Assembly: GCA_027186245.1 (NCBI GenBank) | Contig: CP114481.1 | Location: forward strand, 57,730,569 to 57,794,568 | Reading direction: 5' to 3' | From: Coriaria nepalensis | Taxonomy: Eukaryota; Streptophyta; Magnoliopsida; Cucurbitales; Coriariaceae | DNA: 64,000 bases | Part shown: positions 1 to 12,536 of the stretch, piece after piece | Numbering within the stretch: position 1 is the stretch's first letter | Layout: each line of letters starts with the position of its first letter | Position numbers and translations under genes: made by a program | The notes under the pieces: model-generated | What the model was told of the DNA's origin: nothing | What the model saw: only the letters and a program-made list of their open reading frames with translations | Database searches by the model: none

Positions 1-1165
1 TCGATAGTGGCATTGTATTCCTAATAAGAAACAAAGATTAGAAAACAGTTAGAGAAAGTAGCAAAATTATGACACTGGGAATGAGTACGTGTATTTACAG
101 ACAGAAATGAAATGTAACCTTGGCAGTGAAAACAGTAAGTGAATCGAAGGTTTCCATGGATTTGGCATCTTCTGGGATGAGTGAATGGAGAAGACAGATC
201 ATGGAAACATACTGACCCCGATTCAGTGAATCCCCTACGAACATCATCCTCTTCCCTCTTAGTGCTTCAAGCATCATTGTCGCATTAAATCTGTATAAAT
301 ATTTAACAATCCAATTACGTACAAAAATGAAGTGGGCCACTCATAAAAGCATCACTATTAGATACGGTAAATGAGCCCATAACATGGTGGGCCACAAGGC
401 CCAAGGAACCTGAGAGATTGGTCCGTTTAACAGGATATGGTCCAGAGAAAAGCTCCTTGCAGTTATTTGACTACAACGAGCCTTCGCCAACCACAACGTG
501 ACATGTGTCGCCATGTTAGTCACTGGCCGGTTAGAACTTGACGACGATCACAGTTCATGTCTGTCGGCGAGACTTTTAAAAATCCAATCTTAGTAATTTT
601 TATTTATTTTTCCCCTAACGTCTAATTTTACGTAATTTAACTAAAATATAATTTTACCGCCCTAACTAATTAAAGACCGGACTGACCTGAGAAGAGAGCA
701 GGAATGAGGCTGCCATTTCCAGTACTGATACTCCTTTTCAGGTCGGCCATGGTCTTGGCAAGTCAATTGAGGCTGAATGTACGGACAATCCGATTCCTCA
801 TAAAGCGGTCGATTCGACTCGTCCCTGATCCATCTGCCACTGAAAACATCGCATCCTTCCTCGGTTTCCCCGACCGCAAACGGCAGCTTCTCCCACTTCT
901 TCTCTATCCCCAAATTCACAAAAAGTCAATCTCGGAGAAATAAAGAGATCAGATACTTTGAAGATCGAATGAAGTACTCACCGGTTCTCTGAACGGGTCG
1001 GCTGAAGTCCGAGTCGAGTAGGAATTGCTGGCTGAAGATGCAGGCGAAATCTTCGCCGTAGAGAATGGAGACGAAGACGATGAAAGTGAGCAAGGTTAAG
1101 AGAAAGGGAGAGAGGCGAGGTTTTCTGAGAAGCGAGGGGGAAGAAGGAGGAGGTGGTGGTTTCAT
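1..1165 (-). CDS. Trichome birefringence-like (TBL) O-acetyltransferase, partial (5' part)
   Basis: Exons read on the minus strand are 1165-982, 903-687, 290-119 and 20-1, continuing beyond the left edge; all junctions are GT-AG and keep frame. The start is the ATG at 1165, followed by a proline/serine-rich stretch and one hydrophobic segment (about residues 20-36), as in a type II Golgi membrane anchor. Next come the TBL-domain block with DVFSGRW and WKWQPHSC, then the GDS-type motif [10 protein letters not shown], and the last exon opens with EYNATIE, a TBL hallmark. Known members acetylate cell-wall polysaccharides, mostly xylan, in the Golgi. The catalytic DxxH motif would lie outside the window. 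The sequence resembles the TBL31-33/TBL3 clade, but I cannot choose a member. No lesions are seen. Confidence 0.9.
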
Positions 1166-2130
1166 TTCTTCTTTCTGAAGGGGGGACAAAATACGGGATT
1201 GATGTGTCTGGTAAATATAGGAGAACAGTGGGTTAAGAGGATATTAATTAATTATAATCATATACTTAAATTATTAGTTAAATTAACGTGACAAAATATT
1301 TCATGTATATTTCATGAACATCATTTTACACACATTTTTTTTTTACCTCTTGCACGTACAAATTATTCTTTTTACTGTTTGATGAGTGAGAGAAGAAGTG
1401 GGGTGTATAATGATGTAAAGAAGTTATAATTTTGGCTTGCCTTCTAAGCTAAGGAAAAAATAAATAAACAAGAAAATATGGAAAAAAAAAAGAAAGAGGA
1501 GTTTTAGGTATTTGGTAATGCATCAGCCTCAAGTGGTTGGTCACTACTCTTAAGTCTTACCTGTTTCCCCCTTTGGCTTCTTGTTTCTTCTATCTTTTCT
1601 TTGCTCAAATCAATAGGAGAGACAAGACTTAAGACAGGAGCTGTAATCAATCCTTCATGGCAGTCAACATGTAACGGAGACTCATTAACTAACAAGACAC
1701 TACAACTTGACAGATCCAGCAAGAAAGATACAGCCTCAACAAGTTGGAATCATATATTAGCTTGAACCTGAATGTATACATTTTTGTTTTTTATTGCTTA
1801 TATCTCACACATAGATAATATCTATATGTCTCCTTATGAACCGCGCGGCTAAGAAGATCTCATTCAAAAAGTTACATCGACCCCGTGCCGTAAGCTAGCA
1901 TTCTATAAATTGAAATGAGATGAATTTCCTACCTACATAGCTTTTCCTCTCTTTTCTTTATTAACTTTCTTGTTGGCAGGAGTGGGTCGCTTTTGGGTAC
2001 ACCAGGTAGAAACTGCAAATCTCCAACTTACAAGTTTATGATTATCGATCGAGCTGGGCTGACTAACTTTTCTGGCACTGCAATGCAAGTTCGAACCAAT
2101 TACAACTGTACTTGCAGAAGCTTTATGTGA
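1166..2130. other. Intergenic, TBL to ATG27-like gene
   Basis: This is mostly AT-rich DNA. On the minus strand 1504-1740 there is an open stretch with a protein-like composition (LSSCSVLLVNESPLHVDC and onward to a stop at 1504) that I could not assign to a family or join convincingly to other exons. It may be a relic exon or chance. No repeat or RNA gene was recognised. Confidence 0.4.
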
Positions 2131-4581
2131 TCAGAAATTGACCCGAGAGTCGGAAGGTTCCTTAAACTTCTGCATTAGGGATGTAGACAGACTCTGCAAA
2201 GAGGAGGAGATGAAGATTATCTGATAGCGTAGGAATATGGGGTCATAAATCAGAGAATATAAAGCAGACAGAAGATTTACATGCGTTCTCTGAGGTAAGC
2301 TTGTCCAAAATTCCAAGTTAGGAATAGCCTGTGAAGGAGGGGGTTGATATCAGAAATATGGGAGCGGAGCAGAATGATTGGATAATAAATCTTAACAGGT
2401 AGAGTGAGAAACATACATCAATGCCGTGAATTTTGAGGACAAAATGACGATAAACTATACCGGAAAATAAGTACACTCCAAGTAGGCAAAAGACACTGCA
2501 AATCCAAGATATTGATCAATGTGAATTGCTTTCTAAGTAAAAAAGCATACATCTGACTACATAAATGTTATGAAAATATTCAGCATTCTAGAAAAAGATT
2601 GGTCACTTACACAGTAAAAAAGGTGCCAAACAAGCCCCAAGGATTTGGGTTTGAATGCACAGATTTAGCACAACCAGAAGGATGCCTTATGACTGTTGAC
2701 TGTTAAATAGAACAAAAAGAAAATTATATGAGTCTAAATGCTTCTAAACACCAAAAATATACTCGTGATATCAAATTATCTAACAACAGATTTTCTACTC
2801 TCGTTCCACTTATAACTGATGGCACTCACATAATCACAACTTCCTACTTTTTCCACCACATGTAGTACCTGTAAAACAGAGATAAAATTAATCCAAAGTA
2901 ATAATATGTGCAATTACTTAGGGGAAAAGCTACACAAATCGCATAGAAATCACAAAGAAACAAATGTTGCAAGGAAGAAAACTCACTTTGAGTCCATTCA
3001 TATCACACAATACAGAGACGGAGAGTGAGCAGTTGACCTTTATGCCAGTACTTGACATCTTAACAGTAACACCAATTTCAGGATTCTCTTTTTCTGCCAT
3101 TTTTAAAAAGCATCATTCTCAACTTAGATCGTGGGAGAAATGCAGTACAGTACAAATCTTACGCATTGCATAAAAGGAGGAAAATTAGGCTTACCAATTA
3201 CGTCGAGATATATACTTGAGGAACGACCAATGGTAGTGCAGACATCATAACCTGCATTTAACCCAAATGGTTCCAACTAAAAGCCTAAAAAAATTCTTAT
3301 GTCGTACCTACATGATACAACTTTCCAAAATAATAACAGGATCTAGAAAATCGGGTATGAGCATTAAATTATACCTAGAAAACGGGTATTTGACGGCAGT
3401 ATTTTCAGTTATTTATTCATCTTGAGTATCAAATACTGAGCGATAAAGACAGAGAAGAAGATGGTTTACCTTCTATGTTGTTGGCCACAAGTGCACTACA
3501 GTCCATGCCACAATGTGAAGGCCCCCCACAATCCTGGAATGTGCAATTACACAATGACTTAGAATGAAGATGGTAAGAAGATGAGCTCAATATGGTTCTC
3601 ACAAAATAAAGAGAACAGTATAAGAGTGGGAAGAAGAAACATGCAAGACCTTACCGAACAATCAACACACATAGGTGGTTCATGATTGAAAATCATTCCA
3701 TCACAAAGCTGCTCCACGATCACAAAAGAAAAAGTTCAAGAGAAATACATAAATTATAAATAAATAAATAAACAGTTTGGATAACACTTACATGGGACCC
3801 CATATTAGAAATTTAATGATTTCGTAACCATGATAGAAACAACAAACAAAGTTTGTGCAAGTTCCTAGTAATACAGTCATGGTGTTTAAGCTTGTATTGA
3901 ACAATGCCACCCGGAAAAACAACTTCCAGTTCATACATTTCAGTATCGAAACCAATTAAATTGAAAAGAAATGTAGCTAAAGCTAAAATTATAGTATTTG
4001 AATCACAAAAGAAACAAAGTGTAACCTGGGAGAGCCAACCTGAAACCAGATAACAGTCTTATTGACTGCCACCCTGTAAAACCTGTAAAAGAAAACAACT
4101 TTTAAAGACCAAAAAAAGGGGGCCAAAAAAAAAACCCATGTAAACAAAAAGAAACCTCCTTTCCAAATTCCATGTGCAAATTTTCACTATTCAACTGATT
4201 CGGAACAGAATCTATTAGCACAAGAGAAACTATCATATCACAACTCAAATCATAATTGTTCATTTCATTGGGAATGCACAGAACTAAATGCAAGCTACTA
4301 GCAATGATCTCTGATACCCAGATGAGGAGACAGATCTATTAACAATAGTGGAAACTATATAAGATAATGAAGAGTCGGATGGAAAACAGGGAGTACCCGT
4401 CTTCGCTAAGGATTCCATGAGGGAATTGAGGGATAGGAAAGGCCAAATTGAAGTTGTAGAGCTTGTCGTTGTTAGTGAAATTGAGTTCGCAAGTGGAAGA
4501 GGCCGTCCTCAGGAACAAAATTCCGTGTAGAATGGATGAGAAAATGAAAACCCATTTTAGAGAATCGCTTCCAAACCTCAT
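2131..4581 (-). CDS. ATG27 / mannose-6-phosphate-receptor-like type I membrane protein
   Basis: Eleven exons on the minus strand join in one frame: 4581-4397, 4082-4040, 3708-3655, 3533-3470, 3251-3195, 3093-2987, 2868-2830, 2699-2611, 2495-2417, 2328-2281 and 2193-2131, giving 275 residues. The start is the ATG at 4581; the longer open frame upstream of it has no ATG. It has a signal peptide (about residues 1-30) and a cysteine-rich luminal domain that includes CDGMIFNHEPPMC and CGGPSHCGMDC. A transmembrane helix at about 195-220 contains FFTVVFCLLGVYLFSG. A cytosolic tail follows with AIPNLEFW, a motif shared by ATG27 and MRH-type receptors. Yeast Atg27 cycles between Golgi, endosome and vacuole and supports autophagy; a plant role in endomembrane sorting is inference. 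The gene appears intact. Confidence 0.8.
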
Positions 4582-4969
4582 TCTTCTTCCTCCGCAAAAT
4601 CGCACTGATATCAGTTTTCCAGCTATCCCATTATTCTCCCTCTTTCTTTTGGGTACAAGCTTGTAAATATAATTTGTTACAATTTACTTAGGTAGGAAAA
4701 TAGGAAACTGAAGATTGAGAGGTTAAAACAGATTTATAGAATCTGAGGTTAAACCATCAATATTTCTTGTAAAGAGAATGTAATATATTCACCGATTAAT
4801 ATCATAACTAACGAAATGGGAACAAAGAGACAGTTTTCTTTTCTTTCTTAATTTTAGTTGAAAAAAAAAAAGGAAAAAATTTATATGTTGGACCATATAT
4901 AGCCTTTCATTATTATTGTGGGTGAATATATAATTATGCGAAATTCGTGTAACATATTTTCCAGCGTCC

Positions 4970-4977
4970 TATAAATA
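4970..4977 (+). promoter_or_regulatory. TATA box of the RH18-like gene
   Basis: TATAAATA stands 51-58 bases before the ATG at 5028, a normal position for a plant core promoter with a short leader. Confidence 0.55.
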
Positions 4978-5027
4978 GTCTCCTTCATCAACAGCGAAAG
5001 AACAGAAGTACCGGGAGAAATAAAGCA

Positions 5028-7852
5028 ATGGACGCCGACCCGCAGAATCCACTGAATCAATCTTTAACTCCCACCTTAAACCGGCACTCTCCGAACCGGT
5101 TCTCGAGGTTCTCTCTCAAGCAGGGTTCGAGTTCTGTACACCGGTTCAAGCCGCTACAATTCCTTTCCTATGCAGCTACAAAGACGTTGCCGTCGACGCC
5201 GCCGCCGGCTCAGGAAAAACCTTAGCTTTTGTGGTTCCACTTGTCGAGATTCTCCGTCGATCTTCAGCTCGTCCCAAACCTTACCAGGTTCGCTCTTGCT
5301 TCTGCTCCTCCTCTGTTCATCAAGTTATGTTAAAGTGTAGGTTTTTGGAGTAAAATTTCTCGTTGGAATTGCAAACTTCGAAATAAACAATTCAAGTTCA
5401 TTGTACTGACTATTAAATGCAAGCTTCATTGAAACTTAAATGATTTCGCTTTCAGGGCTTAAGTAACTTGCTTTTTTGTGATTTATTCCTTATGGGTTTT
5501 AGATCGAATTGTGTGCTAAGGCTCTTGAAATGCAAATTATTCAGGTAATGGGGATTATTATATCTCCACAAAGAGAGCTGTCATCACAAATATATCATGT
5601 AGCAGAGCCTTTTATCTCAGCATTACCAGATTATAAATCAGTGTTTCTTGTTGGAGGGACCGATATAAAATCAGAAATGAAGAAGATAGAGGATGAAGGG
5701 GCGAACCTGTTGACTGGCACTCCTGGGAGAATATTTGATATAATGGAACGACTGGATTTCTTAGATTTCCGAAATTTTGTGGTATGGTTCAACATGAATT
5801 TCTTTCTTAGACTAGCATCCCCCCTCCTTTCTCGACGAATGGAACTCAAATCCCATTTTTCTTAAGTTGAAAGTTACAAGTTGGTTGTGACTAAAAAAAG
5901 CAATAGAAGCAAAATTGATATTCAGTCGTTGGTTGTAACAGATTTTGATTTTAGATGAAGCTGATAGACTACTGAACATGGGATTTCAGAAGCAAATAAA
6001 TTCTATAATTTCCTGCTTACCAAAACTTCGTAAAACTGGTCTTTTTTCAGCCATCCAAACTGAGGAAGTTCAAGAGCTAGCTAAGGCAGGGCTTAGGAAT
6101 CCTGTCAGGGTTGAAGTACAGGCAGAAACAAAAGCAGCAAGCCAACAACTTTTATCTTCGAAAACACCCAGTAGTCTTCACCTTGAAGTATGCTTCTCTG
6201 TTAATTGTACTGTTGTAAATTTAGTAAGTTCTCTAGTTTAAATTCTCAGCATTTCACAAATAGTTTCTCTATTCTTATTATTCTGCAGTATTTGGAATGC
6301 AAAGCAGATAAGAAAGCATCACAGCTTGTTGATCTGCTTGCTAAGAACAACTGGAAAAAAATCAATGTGTAAGTCATGCAATTTTCCTACATTTATTTTA
6401 ATCTGAAAGTCCTAAAAAAGCAAGGGCTCCTTTAACTAGATGTATCTTGTTTCTGCAGATACTTTATGACATGTGCTTGTTTTGACCATTGGGGAATTGT
6501 TCTACCCCTTCTTAATGTTCACAAGGGTTTCTCCTTCATCCCTTTCAATGGGAAGATGAAACAGGTATACTTTACAGTGTGTTACTAGTGTATAGATAGC
6601 ATTTTATGAGCTCTGACTGTGAATTTTGACAGGCCTTTTTTGACTCTAGAGTGTAAGGGAGAAAGCACTAGCTTCATTCAGATCTCTTCCTAGTGGCATC
6701 CTTCTATGTACTGATGTTGCAGCTCGTGGACTAGATATTCCTGATGTTGAAAAAGAAAATAGTGTTTTCAACCATTGTTGCTTGGCAGTATGATGCTCCG
6801 CAAGATCCCAGTGTATTTGTACACAGAGTCGGTCGAACTGCTCGAATGGGTAGACAAGGAAGCGCTATGGTTTTCCTGCTGCCAAAGGTAGTACTTGCTC
6901 CTTCCCTATCCCTCCATTCTAGTATTTTAATAAAAGTGGGATACCAGGAAAGAAAATTGCTTATTTTTTTTGGTGGTAGGAAGAAGCTTATGTTGAGTTC
7001 TTACACATAAGGAGGGTTCCCCTTCAAGAGAGGGAATGCTGTGATCATGTTCCCGACGTTATCCCTCAGGTAATTAATTGAACACCTTTCCCTTATACTA
7101 CATGCTATTCTTTTTTAATAACTAGACATGATCTTAAAGATCAGAACTCACTGATGAAAACCTGCATTAGATACGGTCCGAGGCAAAAAAGGATCGGGAT
7201 GTGATGGAAAAGGGGCTAAAGGCATTTGTTTCATACGTGTGAGCATATAAAGAGCACCGCTGCTCCTATATTTTCAGGTGCTTACATCTCACTTTGTCCT
7301 TCATCTAGATGACGATCATTATTCTCTCTCCTTTTCAAATAATGTTTTCTCTCACAGGTGCAAGGAACTTGAAATTGGAAAGTTAGCAATGGGTTATGGC
7401 CTTTTGCAGCTCCCATCAATGTCCGAGGTGAAGAAGCACTCCCTTTCCACTGAGGGTTTCATTCCTGTTAAAGATATTAACCTAGAGGAGATCAAGTACA
7501 AGTAATGATTCTTCCTAATTCTTCTCTCCTCTGCACTCCTTTTTATAAGAATAATTTGTTAACACTGTTTTATGTTGGCCTTTTCTAATGTAGAGATAAA
7601 TCATGGCAGAAGCAACGTAAGAAGAATCTGCAAGTTCAAAAGGAAGCAAAGCAGCACGAACCAAAACCGAAAAAGAACCCAGATGCTGCAGAGGCTTCCT
7701 TGTGGAAGAAAACTGCCAAACAGAGGTGAGAGCTACTCAGACAGTTGAAGATGTAGATGAGTTGACCTTATCGGCTTCTGAAAAAGCTAAAAAAGGGAAC
7801 TATTGATCAAGATGAATTTGCTAAGTTAACAGGCACTGAGGAATTGCTCTGA
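5028..7852 (+). pseudogene. RH18: DEAD-box ATP-dependent RNA helicase 18-like, disrupted
   Basis: Exons at 5028-5287, 5545-5781, 5942-6187, 6289-6368, 6459-6564, 6650-6887, 6980-7069, 7171-7277, 7358-7501 and about 7595-7852 follow plant RH18 (Spb4-type, 60S ribosome assembly). Motif I AGSGKT, motif II DEAD, motif [10 protein letters not shown] and motif [13 protein letters not shown] are all recognisable. Lesions: exon 1 is one base short (260 nt), best explained by a lost T in the T run near 5061; an out-of-frame extra segment sits near 6744-6785; an in-frame TGA lies at 7240-7242 where the family continues AYKEH; and at least two shifts occur near 7725 and 7795. Motif Ia reads PQREL instead of PTREL, motif III reads SAI instead of SAT (6053-6055), and PLHGKM reads PFNGKM. 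Several independent changes in catalytic motifs support true decay rather than a single read error. Confidence 0.88.
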
Positions 7853-8455
7853 AGGTTTGTTAAGCAGGCTAGGAATCTGCAAATTTCGTTTTGAAATACA
7901 CTATTAGGTTTCTCCTGAATTTGATTGACTATGATTCGGAGACGAGCCCGGTGAGAATGGAGGACCCTAAGGCTTGTGTCAAGGATCTAATTTGGCGAAA
8001 TGGGATAGCAAAGTTTCCGGTGGAAGACAGAAATCGCAAGTTTTACTACACCATGTCTTACATGTGAAACTAATAGATGATTTGTTTGTAACACAGCTTT
8101 ATATTTTGTCATGAATGAGAATATCATTTTGTAAACAGAGCATGAAGTTCGAAACTGAGCAGTTAGAAAATTAAATTGATCGGAATTCAGGAATTGGGAA
8201 ACAAATATTTTTAAAATAATAGATAAAGTGTTTACATCAAAAACTGCAATCAGAGTTTGTAACAGACTATCTTACAAGTAATCCTTGGCGGGTGTTGGGA
8301 AAAAGTCTTCATTACAATTTCTTCTGGCCAAAAATTATATTTAAAAAAAAAAAAAAAAGTCGAGAGAGAATTTATTCTACTTTTTTTCTTTCGATTATTT
8401 GTTAATCTCATTAATTTTGCCGTTCTTAGCCTCAAGATCGGTTGGAAATTGAAGG
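7853..8455. other. Intergenic after the RH18 copy
   Basis: No recognised gene. At 7951-8060 (+) a short frame reads protein-like (MEDPKACVKDLIWRNGIAKF and beyond) but has no family match that I know and no clear neighbouring exon. An A run lies at 8345-8359. Confidence 0.35.
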
Positions 8456-8710
8456 ATGGGATTGAACCTGATCAATTCCCAAACCTATGTGAAGAAACAA
8501 GCGAAAAGATTGTCTCGACGTATGGGCGAAATTGAAGAAGGGGCTGTAGAGTATGTTGGGGTGGCCCAGGTTGAAGCTTTTTACATGTCGGATCTTCTAG
8601 TACCTTCCAAAATTTCGAAACTCCAGTTTGTAATTCAAGTTTGTAGACCGGATGGGAGTAGACAGAAACTAGAGGAATGTCTGGTTTTTCAATTGGATGC
8701 CGACGGATAG
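8456..8710 (+). CDS. Unassigned 84-codon ORF
   Basis: An ATG-initiated frame of 84 residues closes with TAG at 8708-8710. The composition looks like real protein: a basic, helical start (SQTYVKKQAKRLSRRMGEI), then alternating hydrophobic residues suggesting beta strands (ISKLQFVIQVCRPDGSR). There is no signal peptide, membrane segment or cysteine pattern. I do not recognise the family. It may be the last exon of a gene whose other exons are lost or lie upstream at 7.9-8.1 kb, where another protein-like fragment occurs on the same strand. An upstream in-frame stop close to the ATG and a plausible acceptor were not resolved, so a genuine gene is uncertain. Confidence 0.3.
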   Translation: MGLNLINSQTYVKKQAKRLSRRMGEIEEGAVEYVGVAQVEAFYMSDLLVPSKISKLQFVIQVCRPDGSRQKLEECLVFQLDADG

Positions 8711-9641
8711 TAAACTGTTTTTTACTTCTGTTATTTTGAATTAACTTGATTTGTATTTTGTTATGTAAAATGGAACAACAAGCTTCAAATGTGCCATTGA
8801 AGCAACCGTTTATCCATTACTTTAAAAACATTCCCTCTGTATTCAAATGAGAAGAATTGCCGGCCGTTAGAAAGCGATAATGAGATTGATATGGAACTGT
8901 TCATATACGAACATAAAGCAAAGTGATTTGAAACCGGTAAAAACTATAAGGGTGGACAAAGACCCCCCTTAAGGATCTCTTACAAAATGAATGATGATGC
9001 GATACTAGAAGTGGAGAAAAGACAAAGGCCGGGAGATGTAGTAGAAAGGAGATGCTGAAAAGGGGAATGATTTAGGTATTATTCCTATCTTGTCTCCTTC
9101 AAGAAGGCAAAGCTTTTTAACTGTACGACCATTTTCACTGTGACGCCATGATTATAAAAATAATCACCATTATCATAATATTATATATTTAAGCTTTTTG
9201 ATTATTGGTCTAACTATTTGATTAATAAGAAGGGGAAGGGAAGGATAGAAAAGGAAGAGCTTCTAGTCTTCCATGCTTGACTTAGGGAAGGAGGGAATCT
9301 TTTTCATCAAGTCAGTTGATGCCTTTTCGTTTGTTTCCCTTTCTGCAGATAAACTATACTGAGAAATCATAAGATAATCACGACTAGTAACATTTGATTA
9401 GGTCTTCCGTACTGGGTTTTTTTCCCCTCCACGTGAACAAGTTAAAAGATACTGTTCATGTTCTTACTTCACCTCCGCATGCTATAGCAGTTGAACCTTC
9501 CCTCATTAGATTAATTATATATGGATTAACTTTGTCTGTTACTAATATGGCGCCGATCAATTCATATGATAAGATTAATTAGAACAGTGAAAAGAAGAAG
9601 AAGAAAAAAAAAAAAAAAATGAAATGAAACCTTTATTTATA
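8711..9641. other. Intergenic, 3' side of the LBD gene
   Basis: AT-rich with purine-rich tracts (for example 9596-9620). No gene, RNA or repeat family was recognised. The end nearest 9641 should hold the 3' untranslated region of the LBD gene on the minus strand. Confidence 0.4.
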
Positions 9642-10341
9642 TTAAGAAACCATGTCATGTCCAAAAAAGCTGTTCTTGTTGAAAGATACATGATTGATAT
9701 TGCCACTGGTCGAGGTGGAGGCAAAATTAAGGCACTGAGCGGGGAGGTTAGTTTGCAGAAAATAAGGTTCCTGCAAATGCGCATAATGACCATTTATGTC
9801 TGTCATCTGATCATGATCATGTGAGTTTATTCCTAGTACTGTTTGATTAGACAGGAAACTGTTGTTATTACTATGGTTGGAGTTATGATTGAGGTAGTGA
9901 TCTTGGTCTTGCTGCATCTGAACGCAGAGAATCTCGGCCTCAGCCACAGCAAGCTGCATCTGAAGGTCGGATACTTGGTTCTGCAAATACGATATTGCCC
10001 CTACACACCCATAAACTGGGTCCCTCACTCTTGCATTTGCCTCGTACACTATACTACTCACTGCGTCTCCTCTCTTCTCCACCGGAAGTTCCTACACCAT
10101 AACACAAAACCAAAAAATTACATTTAATGTTAACTAGACATATTATCAAAACCATGCAAAACGACTAAAATAAATAAAGTAGAACCTGGAGCATCTTGCT
10201 GACATTGCTAGCACCGAAGACTTTGTGAACAATGGCGAACTTTTGGGGGTCGTCGGACGGAAAATAAGGCGCGAAGATACAGTTTTTAGCGCAACGCCGT
10301 TTTAGCAACTTGCAGGAAGCGCACGGAGAATTTCCGACCAT
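9642..10341 (-). CDS. LOB-domain transcription factor (LBD4/LBD12-like)
   Basis: Two exons on the minus strand, 10341-10186 and 10091-9642, encode 201 residues. Exon 1 holds the zinc-finger-like C block, CASCKLLKRRCAKNC (CX2CX6CX3C), followed by the GAS block FAIVHKVFGASNVSKML. Exon 2 begins with ELPVEKRGDA and carries the leucine-zipper-like LQNQVSDLQMQLAVAEAEIL. The single intron after Leu-Gln is the conserved LBD intron site. The tail is Asn/His-rich, as in class I LBD proteins. LBD4 and LBD12 act at organ boundaries and in vascular or meristem patterning. Class I is clear; the exact member is inferred from the conserved block. No lesions are seen. Confidence 0.93.
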
Positions 10342-10484
10342 TTTTCTTTTCTTTTTCCTGTCTGTGACTAGAGTGTCTAATATTTATGGTTTATAAGCAA
10401 GATGTTTTTTTTTCTTCTTCTGGAGTTGGGAATTCTAGTTGGAATTGTATTGAAAGATGAGGTTGGACCGTTGGAGAGTGTCTG

Positions 10485-10493
10485 TATTTATAG
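10485..10493 (-). promoter_or_regulatory. TATA box of the LBD gene
   Basis: Read on the minus strand this is CTATAAATA, about 145 bases upstream of the LBD start at 10341. Confidence 0.5.
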
Positions 10494-12536
10494 TAGTAAG
10501 CTAGGCATGCATCGTTTGCCAACGTGGGAGCCTAAAAGTGTGTGAAATTAAACTATATGTTTAATTAATAATTAAGTAATAATTATGAGTAAATCAAAAC
10601 ATAGGTACTTTTGTTTATGATAAGCATTTTATCTCAAAGTCCCAATATGATATTACATGTTTAGTAAAGATTGAAATAAGATTCTTGTCTCATGAAACTA
10701 ACTAATTTCATCTTCCTCATGATACTGTGTTTATATGTCATCGTAGTTTAAGCAAGTATATATGCTAAGGCTGGCTCAAGGACAACTCTTGCCATATAGG
10801 GAGGAGGGGGGTCACTGGTTAAAAGTGTGAAATTTCAAATAATCGTTATATATAGATGGGTAGGTTATTATTATTTAGTCTATAATAATAATTATTATTA
10901 TTTATATTAAAAGTATCTCAAATTTTAATTTAATCTATAATCTTATATTGATGGGTAGGTTAGAGACTTGAGATTGTATTTATAGGTATTATGTATGTAT
11001 GGCAGTATGGGTATGGACTCCACGTTCTGTTTTTCTGATAGTGAGGTTCTGCATGTCTTCACCGGCGGCAAGGCTTTCTGATTCGGCTGTGTCTTTTTTG
11101 GGCATGATAAGAGACATGATTTGTGTAAGAACTAAGTTTATATTCATCAAAAGTAATAACCCTAATAAGAATGTTTCTTTCCTTTTCTTTTTCTCTTTTT
11201 TTTTTTTGGTGGACCCCGCAAGTATTAATTTACGTGAATTAGGTATAGAGAGTCACTCACCTTGAATAGTTCTATACTGCGTATGACGGACGGAAAGACA
11301 AGTTGTAGATATATGTGTTTCCTTCATTTCCATTTGCTTGTTGATTTCTAGTACGTACTTTCAATTTTCAAACATGAATCAGTGTCATTTTTGTAGAGTA
11401 AATTTGGGATGTAAGTGTATTTATATATTAATAAAATAAAATAAAATAAATCAATGTCTTGTGCATATGCATAGGATGGTCATAAATAAGTGCATCGATT
11501 AACAGACAATAAGAAATTGGAAGATTCTTTGGCAGCTAATCTCGACAGAGATTTAATTTAGAAAATTTAGAGAAGAATTGATTCTGAATGACATTCTGAC
11601 ATGAAATTAATTTTGGAAATTATAAATTAATTTTGAAATTAATAATATTAAAATATGTATTAATATGTTGGAAGTTGTAGTGTTGTAAGAGTTCTTCGAA
11701 ACCCAAAATGTTGTGCAATAAATACCCCCCCCCCCCCCCCCATCACATGATTCCAAACTTCTTTTCTTGTCCCAAATAGAACACTTTGAAATCCCACTCT
11801 GTATGTTTGTCTCTACCTAATACTCATCCACCCTTTAATTTTGAAAAATAGAAGTGTTCTTGCGATTCAAAAATTTAAAAAAAAAAAAAAAAAAAATAAT
11901 AATAATAAAGCTATTATGTACGTACTAAATATTGAGTTTAAACCAAGGTAAGCTTAAGATAATAACGCATTATTTTGAAATTTTCTTATGATTTCTTTTT
12001 ATTTTGCATTTTTGGACCATAAGAAATTGGATTGAGTGCCTCAATTAATGTAGACTTTGTCGTTATATTGTACATTTTTGTTTAGAGACCAAATTTTGAT
12101 GTTGTTCATGTAGATGAATTATTAATTAATTAGAAACCCTAAGCTCTTTGGAAGATGGAAATATTAAACAATCTAAGAAAATAAAGAAAAAAAAATTAAA
12201 GTTTCATTGATGTTCATAATATAATTGAAATTTTGATTTAATAATATAAATATAAATAGACTATTTATAGATTAAATAAATAAATTTGAAGAAGATTATT
12301 CTACCTTTAATAAATAATAAAATATTAAAATCCTAAATTCCTAAATTCCTTAATATCATCTCTTTTTAAACTCACAATACGGCAGTTACAAATATCGAGA
12401 GTTTGCCAAATAGAAAATGAAAACAGGAAATAGAATGTGATTTAGTAATGAAATCTGCAATCTGCAAAGAAAAAAAAAACAAATGGCAAACTAATAGTGT
12501 CATACTTGAGATGATGACAAGTAAGGTGCTAAAAAA
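10494..12536. other. AT-rich intergenic region upstream of LBD
   Basis: Long AT-rich stretch with simple sequence: TAA/TTA-type runs near 10865-10905, AAAAT repeats near 11430-11450, a C run at about 11726-11741 and an A run near 11878-11896. The 13-base string GATGGGTAGGTTA occurs at about 10855 and again near 10950. A frame at 10999-11265 (+) shows no family features. No gene or RNA is supported. Confidence 0.5.

Noticed and set aside
10999..11265. 88-codon frame upstream of LBD
   Set aside because: It ends in a Phe-rich T run and has no recognisable domain.
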